Below, piece after piece: positions 55,681 to 64,000 of a stretch of 64,000 nucleotides of DNA. How positions within the stretch are numbered: position 1 is the stretch's first letter; every line of letters starts with the position of its first letter. The position numbers and the translations under genes were made by a program. The stretch lies in NCBI GenBank assembly GCA_910574455.1, contig CAJSYZ010000009.1:4729040-4793039 (forward strand). Reading direction: 5' to 3'. Under the pieces are notes generated by a model, which saw only the letters and a program-made list of their open reading frames with translations, was not told where the DNA came from and did no database searches. Source of the DNA: Trichaptum fuscoviolaceum (Eukaryota; Basidiomycota; Agaricomycetes; Hymenochaetales; Trichaptaceae).

Positions 55681-56558
55681 GTAAGAGGTACAGCTAGTGA
55701 TGAGGGAAACTCAAGAATGCGAAATGAATTGAAGTCGTGTTAATTGTCACACTGGCAGCGGCCTCAGGCTGCAGTGCCAGTGACATTCGTGACCGTGACT
55801 GCCCGGCCCGGGGTTCGGGAATTTGTCCGCTGATTCAAGTTGCCGGTCTGAACTCTTCCTCCGACGTTCATCACAGGAGACTTGATTGACGCTCTCCGCT
55901 GCACGCTGACCAACTCACCCGACTGCTTCTCATATTATTTCAAGCCACTAAGTCGGTCACAAGGTCAGAACACTAGGCAAAGCTGGTGTAAATGAAAGAG
56001 AAGTAGGGATATCATATAGATGGGTGTCGTTCACCGTGCGCTGCTGAGCCAAACTGGTGTCGCCCTTTGTCGCCGATGGATCGCGTTCTTCCGCCTCCCT
56101 TCATCACCGCACAATACGAGAGGTAATTGACTCCCTTTGCCTTCTGATTCTGTTACTTCATCATCGAGCCCACGCTTATGACGCCCCGTACATCAGTCTT
56201 GGCTCTATCCCGAGGGCCAGGAACACGTGGCATAGTCTGGTGATGGTGAAACCCAGAAGCACTATGGAAATCCTATTCGGACGTTGGTTGTGATGGAATG
56301 GCAAGGTTTCATGTTTAAGGTTCGCAAAAGATGTAATGAGAAGTACATACATCGACTTCAAGTTTGCAAGATATCCGACCTCTCAAAGTGCCGAAGATTC
56401 GGATCAGCGCTAGAAATAGACCTTCTATTACTGCTGTCATCCGCAACCGTGACCCTGCCTTGCGTTGTACGCGTGTTCTATATTAGAGTCCTGTCCCACT
56501 AGCTACGACGATTCTCCTTTCTCCCACTTCTCACATCCTTCTGCTTGCAGTCGACGAT
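55681..56558. other. 5' flank of paralogue 3
   Basis: About 55750-55800 has the words CAGGCTGCAGTGCCAGTGAC. From 55845 the sequence matches the flank of paralogue 2 (ACTCTTCCTCCGACGTTCAT). No separate gene is supported. Confidence 0.4.
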
Positions 56559-59500
56559 ATGTCTGGTTCGTCCTTTCTTACTGCGAGTTATGGCTCCTGC
56601 TGACGAACTTTCGCAGATCCAGAAATAGGTTTGCAGTCACCGGTAGCTCACAGCCAATGAGATATCGATGACGTCTAGGTGTCAATTCGACGCAAGTGCC
56701 GAACGACATCCTTCTCCGACTTGTGGGCGCCACCGAGGAAATCCGCGACCTTCTTCGCCAGAAGGCTGGTCAAGGACATGGTAAGATGCAATTCCCCAGA
56801 GCTTCAACGCACGCTGATTCTCAACTCAGAGACAGCTCAGCAAATCGACCAAGCTTTACGGCAAGACGAAGATTCACCAAAAGTAATGGTCGCTTCTCAG
56901 GATTCTCCCAACGATGAGACGGAGATCAACGATCACAGTAAGTAATTTTATATGTAAGATGATGGTTACTGTCTTGGCTCAGATATATAAACAGACAATT
57001 GGCCAAGCTTTGAGAAGATAGCGCAATATAGACTCAGATGTGCGAAGCACAAAAGGTATTCGAACTCGAACTATCTCATCAAACGAGCCTAGTAACATGA
57101 ACTTCTATTCAAGCGAGTGTAAGAAGATGCAGGTGGAGGTACGTACCAGCCCTTTATCGAGCAACTATCTGGAAGTGAGAAAGTATAGTTGGGATGCTTC
57201 GTTGCACACTTGGGAATTGTCGGGGGCGACAAAAAAGAGATTGAAGAGGCAGACCCGCTGCGGAATGGATTGATTGATCCCATGCAATATCTGGAGAAGG
57301 CTTTCGATGCGACTACCGATGGTACGTGGTCCAATCTTGTAGGCGAAGCTATTGCATTATTGCCGACGGTTTGTTAGAGAGACCGACTGCGATGAACGAA
57401 GTTCAAAAGTCCTTCAGTGGGCTTATTGTCTTCGTTCGTTACTTCGTTCGTTACTTCGCTTACAGCCCGCATCAGAAAGATGCAGTATATCCTGATAAAG
57501 TCGAACAATGGTGGAACATCACTCGTGTGAGTTCAGAGTATCTACGGCATATGCGAGGGATTAATCCTTCTACGCAAAGGATGGATATCTCAAAATCCGC
57601 AGTAAGGATCAAATTCCATCAACCCGCAGCTTGATCTCTAATGCTGCGTGTTTCAGACTTCGTATATCGTGGTAAATTTGTCGCATGCTTGGAATTCATC
57701 CACGACGTCTTCTTCTCGGAGTTGGAAATGGCGATGGGCGCCGTCATTGAAGCACTGTCAACATTTGAAGAGAATTGTAAGTAGTTAGGTCTGTGAATCT
57801 CTGGTATTGTTCACGTTCTCTAATGGTGGCCGTCTTGATTCTCACGTAGCTGCGAGTGAGTGGCTAGCGAGGCAGAAGATAAAGGACTACGAAAGCTGGT
57901 GTGCGGAATACATAAAGATTGTCTTCCCATACTCGAATCGGATCAGAGAACAGGGTGGTTGGCCAGAGCCTCATGAGTACGAGTACTTCGGGAAACGACT
58001 CGCAGAGCACAGAAGGTATGGCATCCCGTATACGTATCACTATCCGATCTGACATGCTCGTCTTTAGATTGTGTGAGGACATGCGGGTAGAGGTAAGTAA
58101 GTAGCTTCTGCAGCTCAGATGTTGCTTTAACAACATTTCAGTTGGACCACCTTGCAACTCACTATATTATTATCGGAGGTGACAACGTGGTCATAAAAGC
58201 GACAAATATGCTCAAGGAGGAGCTACTCTCTCATGCTCAGTATCTTGAGTATGCCCTTCTTGTTCGACCACGAGGTTGGTAATATGCCATGTGATGGGCG
58301 ATCAAGCTCTAATATGCAGTTTTAAAAGATTTCCGAACGAAAATGAGTAACGTGATTCAAAGCCTGCTATTTGCTGTCATTCGCTTTCAAAGCAGTCTCT
58401 ATCATCAAAAACACGCGTTTTACTTCCGAAAAGTCAAGCAATGGGTAACTTGTACATGGGTGAGTACCGCGTCTATGGTGGACATGTAACATTGGCTCAT
58501 TAACGCATAGATCGGAGCGCACAGAATCTTGAGTATGCAAGAAGGAGATCTTCGATGGTGTCCGTATTTCTGACGGTATAGTGAGCTTAGGTTTATTGCA
58601 ACGCGGAGAAGAGTTTCAATGCATGTCCTACGTGTGCAACACTTTCCTTTCCGAATTTGACCGCGCGATGATCGGTATGACGCAGTGGGAACTAGATAAA
58701 TCGGAAGAGAAGTCCTTCAGCGCAGTACCGGAAGAACTGAAGACGTTCGGAAAGGAGTGTAAGCAGCTTAGCATGCATCATATTATACTATCTCTGACTG
58801 CAAACTAGCCCTACCGAAATTCCTTGTCGACCAGATGGAGAGGGACACAACACGATATATCAACTTGACGACAATCGCCACCTTCTTCTCCAGCGTGACT
58901 GCGACAACACTCCAGTTCACGTACGCACCGACGGACTCGGAACCGTCGAACTCCTTGAGAGGAGTAGTCAATCTTTTCTGGTTCTTGTCGCTAGTCTTTA
59001 GCGTGTCGTCGGGCGTGAGTAGCTTGCTGGGATTGACGTGGAGGAAGTCTTCGATGTGCGTGATCTTTTTCATCTACAATCCAGGCAATACTGATAAGTG
59101 TTAAAGATACGACTCTCGTGTTCCTCCGAAATTGATTCGCATGTGGTTCGATAAGGCACCCATGCTGTTCCTGATTATCGCAGCTGTCGCTTTCGTCATT
59201 GGACTAAATATGTTTGCATACTTGTCTCTTCAGGTTCGTCATAACATTAAAGATTCAGAATACAGTCTAATATATAGCCAGCCACGATATGTCTCACTCT
59301 CAACGACCATTCTCACCGGAATGCACGGCGCGTGCTTACTGACCGTTACGACTTGGTTTATATACCAACTTAAGCATGACTCAGTCTGGGCGAAGTGGAT
59401 TGGAAAGGTATTACAGTGGATTAGAGGTCTCAGAGTTTGGATGTGGATCAGGAATGCTTGGGAGTTGATCGGGAAAGCCTGGAAGTGGATTAAAGGTCCA

Positions 59501-60564
59501 GAAATCTGGAGATGGGTTCGACACCCACGGCAACAATACCGTGAAGATCTGCATCTGCAGCGCAACGTCTTCTGGTATTTCCGCCTTTTCGAGGTGACGC
59601 CCAGTTCAGGCTGACATTTTAGTGTAGGGCATTCGGGATCGACAACCGCGTAGCGCAGTTAAACTGCCGCATAGACTGGGAGCGGGACTGGCCAGGGCCG
59701 TATCTTCTTTCCCAGCTCATCCGCTGCAGTGTATGTCCGACCAAGAATTGCTGGCTGGCAACAAAAAAGGCTCTTTCGGATCTTAGTCATACTGTCTGGG
59801 CGCATATATGCGTGCCCTCTCATACAGGAGACGCAGGAGACGACATTGAGAGGGGAGAAAGTGGCAGACGAAAGGAAGCGGAAGCACCAGAGGAAACTTC
59901 CTCGGAGACCCCTGCCATGAAAGTAGAGAACGAGTTCCGTGAATCTTTGCGGAAGATCTTTAGTGACACCGATTTCGTGAATGTAATCATGGAGAAAATT
60001 TACTATTGGGACGAGATGTAAGGACCTCCATTTCTGTAAATGACAAGCCTACTAAATTGAATTAGCATTGATGATGACGACGACTTCAAACAGCGGTTCA
60101 AGAGTTTGTTCTGGGGCTACCCGGATCTCTTTGATACACTGTGCGGAGAGTTTCGCCCCGCATTGGTTAAAGCGCGCGAGAAGGAAGAGGAAGAGGAGGA
60201 AGAGGAAGATATGTCAATGGGACACGCCGACAATGGTCCTATAGTACCTGAAGCCACGGGCCAAGACAAGCACGGCACCACTCCTGTCCCAGCCCAATCA
60301 GGCCAGACTGTTCCCCTTGATGAAATGCCAGGATCATTGGATGTGACGCAGATAGATGCTCGGCCGGATGGCCAAGGTCAACTAGACAACCATCCTCCCA
60401 CTCTGGATGACCACGTCTTGTTTATTGGATCGGGAAACACAGACACATTGGAGCCTACGTCTGGCGACTCGATCCCGCAGATGGAACCAGAAGCGAGAGC
60501 TACAACAACTAATGAGATCGAGGAAGTCCTGTCCACACTGGAGACCAAAGACGACGGATTGTGA
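56559..60564 (+). CDS. Four-helix membrane protein with acidic tail, paralogue 3 (most complete copy)
   Basis: Exons fitted by GT-AG and frame: 56559-56565, 56617-56628, 56679-56780, 56830-56937, 56995-57055, 57093-57138, 57189-57321, 57378-57526, 57580-57601, 57657-57776, 57850-58015, 58068-58092, 58142-58274, 58329-58443, then (one join unresolved) about 58590-58757, 58808 to about 59057, about 59110-59592, 59635-60018 and 60066-60564. The start reads MSDPEIGVNSTQVPNDILLR. Two related modules follow: FEKIAQYRLRCAKHK with HLGIVGGD, and YEYFGKRLAEHRR with HYIIIGGD. The membrane part has TIATFFSSVTATTLQFTY, LFWFLSLVFSVSSG, LFLIIAAVAFVIGLNMFAY and LTGMHGACLLTVTTWFIY. A Trp-rich repeat region, a basic/acidic cytosolic part and an acidic tail (EEEEEEEEDM) follow. 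No lesion was seen. Function unknown; a membrane-anchored sensor or scaffold is a guess. Confidence 0.65.
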
Positions 60565-62674
60565 ATAGTGCAAAGCAAGGAGAGCTCGCGATAGAAATGT
60601 CGGAGGTTGTAGAACGGGTATGTATAGTGAAATTTTCCAGTGAAGTCTTAAGATTCACATGTATAGGATTCCTTTCCACTGAGTAAGCTGGACGTGTTTG
60701 TATAGAGTTCAGTGTTTGCTGTTTTTCATTTCATATTTCTTGTTTAGTAAATTTTGCTATGTAGTCTACCTTTGCCGTTGCAATAATGATGAAAGTTAAA
60801 CCTTCAGTTTATGTGCACTAAGAAGCCTCAATCGCTTATTAACTTCGCAATATCTTGCTCAATATGACAGAGCAAGATTCTATTGATATCAAGCTGACAG
60901 CAGTCTACGATACATAGATGAGAGCATGATTTGAAGCACACACTGACAATAAGATCCAATCTCCCTATGCATACAACCTACGTTAAAAGCATATCTGGAA
61001 AGAAATCAATAACAGTAAACAAGTTCATGTATAAGAACATTAGTCATATCAAGAAGTACGCCCCATGAGCCACAATGTAGCAATGAATAGTGTCACTTGC
61101 CTCACGCAGGCAAGCATTGTCTAGGCAAGCGACGCTTACCAGGCTGACCCAACCTGAAAGTATGTACGTATTGGTCTGTGAGCTTTATACGGAGAGAATG
61201 CGGAAAGTTCGATAGCAGATCCGGGTGGAAGCCGAAGATATGGAGGAGATGAATGAAGGGCGAGTGTAAAGTGAGTGTGAGATGTACCAAAATGGTCTGG
61301 GCGCGTGAGCGGATAGTTCAGTGGCTTGAAGAAGCCTCCGATCGCACCGTGGTTTTCTATCCGTCCTCCAAAGCTCATCATCCTCTGTCTTCCCTGATAC
61401 AAACAAGGGGAGACTTCCAGCAGAAGGCTCATCGGACTATTCAAGGTACACACGCTCACATTGTTCCTCGCGACGTCCAGTGGCATTTGAGCTGCATGAT
61501 GAGGTCTACTTGCCCGATTACATACATAGATCGCCGCACAGAACAGCTTAGAAACGGGGCTGTGGTGGACTCAAGTCTGGACGTGACCATTTGGATGATC
61601 AAATTAAGTAAGGGTTGAAAAGCGACTACGGTGCAGAGAGGGTTTCGCAATACAGTAAGGCGATGCGAGGGAGATGCTCAACTTAAAGATTAAGAAAAGG
61701 TTGTTCTTGTATGGGTTGTGGAGCGGTGGTGAAGCGAAAAGGTAAAGAGATTTTGGTCGTGATTGGAACGGAGAATAAGTACGCGGAGGGATTATGTCAT
61801 CGAGCATATCATGAGGTAGGAGGGAATGGTATGATTGAGTGCGGCAGTTTCCAGAGGGAGATGTGACAGATGAAGAGGGGGAAGGATGGTCTTGTCGACT
61901 TGTATCTTCAGCGTAGTGTTGTAGGTACATTCTCTCACGGACCACCTTCAGAATTCTCCAATCTTGTGCCGGCGATGATGCACCCACTCCTGACGATCAT
62001 CGCCGATCCTCCGAAGTCCATGTTGTCCAACCGGCCTTCCGTTTCTGGATGACCAAGAAAGAGTCATTGCGTCTGCGTTAAGTGGTTGGTGACGGCACGC
62101 TTGTACCCCTGCAGTGAAGAGAACGGCATGACGGACCGTAGAGTTTTCCCTTCCCTTCCACCCATTCCCTCCTGCCTTTTGTCTTCTGTTGACGACACGG
62201 TCCTGCCCGGTTGAGTATGTGCTGCTCCACGAGGCATGCGCACATGCACGGAGGCTGGCTTGTCTGTCAAAGATGGAACGTTGTCTGTTCCAAGTGATAA
62301 AACGTGGGGCTAGGGAGATAGAACTTGTAAGACAGAGATGAATGCACCGTACTTTCGAATCAGCACCTTCATAATGCCACTGTGCATTCCCCAGTGCTTG
62401 ATACGGTCATTGGTATCCTTAAGCCCCTCGGTTGTTAGCTGGAAGGCGGATTAGGTTGCCACAAACCGGCATCGTCCGAAAGGGTTCGTGGACGAGTCAT
62501 TGTCTAACGAGGTATCGTAGAAGAGTCGAGGGTGTAGGCCAAGTCAGACGATGAGGGTGGCGCGCAAGCCGGTATGCACAACACAGCAAATTATTTCTAT
62601 TCTGATTCCCTAGAAGCAAACAGAGAGCAATCTTCCACAAATTATTGCAAGACCAGCTACCTGATCTTTGCCTT
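60565..62674. other. 3' flank of paralogue 3 and start of block C
   Basis: 60600-61100 is AT-rich with nothing recognised. 61100-61900 has competing short frames on both strands (for example 61253-61618 plus and 61604-61987 minus) without known domains. 61920-62060 resembles 4220-4385 of block A and 51960-52100 of block B (GATCATCGCCGATCCT is shared). 62270-62500 shows a minus frame, IKHWGMHSGIMKVLIRKYGA, of unknown origin. Confidence 0.4.
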
Positions 62675-63410
62675 CTACGCGGGCACAATGTGGCTAAATC
62701 TAATCTGCTCTAAACTCATCTCCATACTGACCGGGAGCCGGCGAGTCAACGGAGTGCGTGAAGAAGAAGAGCAGTCCATCGAGATACGGAACGGTGGCAC
62801 CCGGTGCGCTGCAAAGAGGCGGAACAAGGCACAGAGCACTGGTCTGATCTCAGGTAAGTCATTCTTGAACAGCAGGACACTGAGGATCACAGAATGGACC
62901 GAGTCCAGTGGGATAGCCAGCGTATTCTTGAGAAGCCTGCAAGAGACAGCGCCTACGGTGTTGTCATGTGCGTTGAGTTTTGCAGTGGGTGCATTCGAAG
63001 GGGCCTCAAAGACTGGGCGAAGGGTAGCGAGCAAGTGGTGAAAGATGATCGACTGTGTCTCATCTACGAGGACACCGACGGCCATTCGGGCTCATCGTCA
63101 GAAAGATCCTGGTAGAAGAGCTTGAAGAGAGGCTGCGTCGAAGGCAAGGTTGTTCCTATGAACATCGATTGTTGAGTGAGCATCTTTCCCTAAGCCCTAA
63201 GGACAGACTGTTAGCCTACGCTATACAAGGGGACAAGATGAATGACGTACTATGAATTTCGAGATGAGAGGGGAGATGGTATAAAAGGCTGGCATACAGT
63301 CGGCGCTGGGTAGGAGGTGAGGTTTGCCACGAGGTCACCAGCGGAAGACATCAACACCGAGCCGTACTCTGCTTGGTCTTCCATCAGCTCATGGTCCTGG
63401 TCCTGGCCCG
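62675..63410 (-). pseudogene. KAP123/importin-4-like remnant, block C (C-terminal part)
   Basis: An open minus frame at 62675-63085 reads HHLLATLRPVFEAPSNAPTA, AHDNTVGAVSCRLLKNTLAI and IPLDSVHSVILSVLLFKNDL, which follows the C-terminal HEAT repeats of KAP123 closely. Upstream (63086-63410) the reading continues in other frames and matches block B at 53590-54010 at nucleotide level. The homology stops abruptly at 63410. Confidence 0.7.
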
Positions 63411-63411
63411 C

Positions 63412-64000
63412 TGTAACACTTGGATTTCATCCAGTGTTCGTATGAAGCCCGCCGGACACGACAGTGGCACCCGGAAGACAAAGTAAGCACCCGGAAACCG
63501 AAGTCGCTCAAGTACAAGACTCGGCAGCATACCAGCAAGCCCAGAGCATAGCAACAGTGCAAAGGACGCAAGGCCGGAAAGCGGAGTCGCTCAAGTGCAT
63601 CCAACGGACGCAAGACAGTGCACCCAACGGACACCGGACAAGTAGCAAGGCCGCCGGCCGACACTCGAAGCCAAATAGCGAAGGGAAAACTGTACCTTAG
63701 CACGAGTGAAGAACTGCCAAAGCCAAGGACTCACTGGTGAGCACCCGACGGACGCTTGCATGGGTGGACGAGCAAACGGGCGAACATTTGTTCGAACGGA
63801 CGGGCGTACGGGCGTGCAACCGGCCGGCGACATAAGTGTGGCGACGGACAAGTGTGTGCGCGTGGCGTGGGAGAACAGGGTGACGGACAAGGGAACTAAC
63901 GGACGTCACATAACGGACACTTGGTGGCGACGTGCGCGAGTGGCGTGGGAATAGGGTTGCCAATTGAGGGACGGGGACAAAGACGGGGACTCAGCGTAGT
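63412..64000. other. Possible LTR or other mobile sequence entering from the right
   Basis: Right where the match to block B ends, the sequence reads TGTAACACTTGG, a typical LTR start. The following 590 bases are GC-rich with reiterated words (CACCCGGAA, GGAGTCGCTCAAGT, ACGGACAAG, GGCGTGGGA) and no gene. The other end lies outside the window, so the type of element cannot be settled. Confidence 0.35.

Overview
The window looks like a transposon-rich stretch of a filamentous basidiomycete (Agaricomycetes) nuclear genome. The grounds are short GT-AG introns of about 45-65 bases in every recognisable gene, chromodomain-bearing Ty3/gypsy elements of the Tf1/sushi type, a Plavaka-type DNA transposase, and remnants of fungal genes (group III hybrid histidine kinase, KAP123/importin-4). 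No species can be named from sequence alone. No rRNA, tRNA or CRISPR was found.

Layout. 1-2955 is the 3' part of a multi-exon gene for a four-helix membrane protein with an acidic tail (paralogue 1). 2956-7690 is a decayed block (block A) that recurs at 50016-55680 (block B) and in part at 61920-63410 (block C); all three carry remnants of a KAP123-like importin gene on the minus strand. 8515-10291 plus 17026-17145 is a decayed hybrid histidine kinase gene split by a 6.7 kb LTR retrotransposon (element 1, 10292-17025, 5-bp target duplication GGTAC). 18589-19630 is an apparently complete three-exon 3'-5' exonuclease gene. 19876-23245 holds weak hypothetical ORFs and a WD40 remnant. 23944-25341 plus 32058-32875 is one gene split in frame by element 2 (25342-32052, target duplication GCTGC). 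33266-33750 is a short inverted-repeat element, 33901-37967 a Plavaka transposase, and 38581-42915 an intron-rich gene whose middle is a ladder of phase-0 micro-exons. 43817-50015 is paralogue 2 of the membrane protein, wrecked by a 2.5 kb solo LTR (46177-48661). 56559-60564 is paralogue 3, the most complete copy. A possible new LTR begins at 63412 and runs off the window.

Main points of interest: (1) the LTR elements carry an exact 11-nt match between a predicted transcript start and the sequence just inside the 5' LTR, as expected for Tf1-style self-priming, with the same promoter layout in the diverged solo LTR; (2) an unrecognised three-copy membrane-protein family assembled from repeated exon modules and starting with 7-nt and 12-nt exons; (3) a gene with thirteen complete exons in a row whose lengths are multiples of three and whose introns are all phase 0; (4) well-delimited transposon insertions, one with an empty paralogous site within the window.

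All exon models and family calls come from reading the sequence; no alignment or database search was run.
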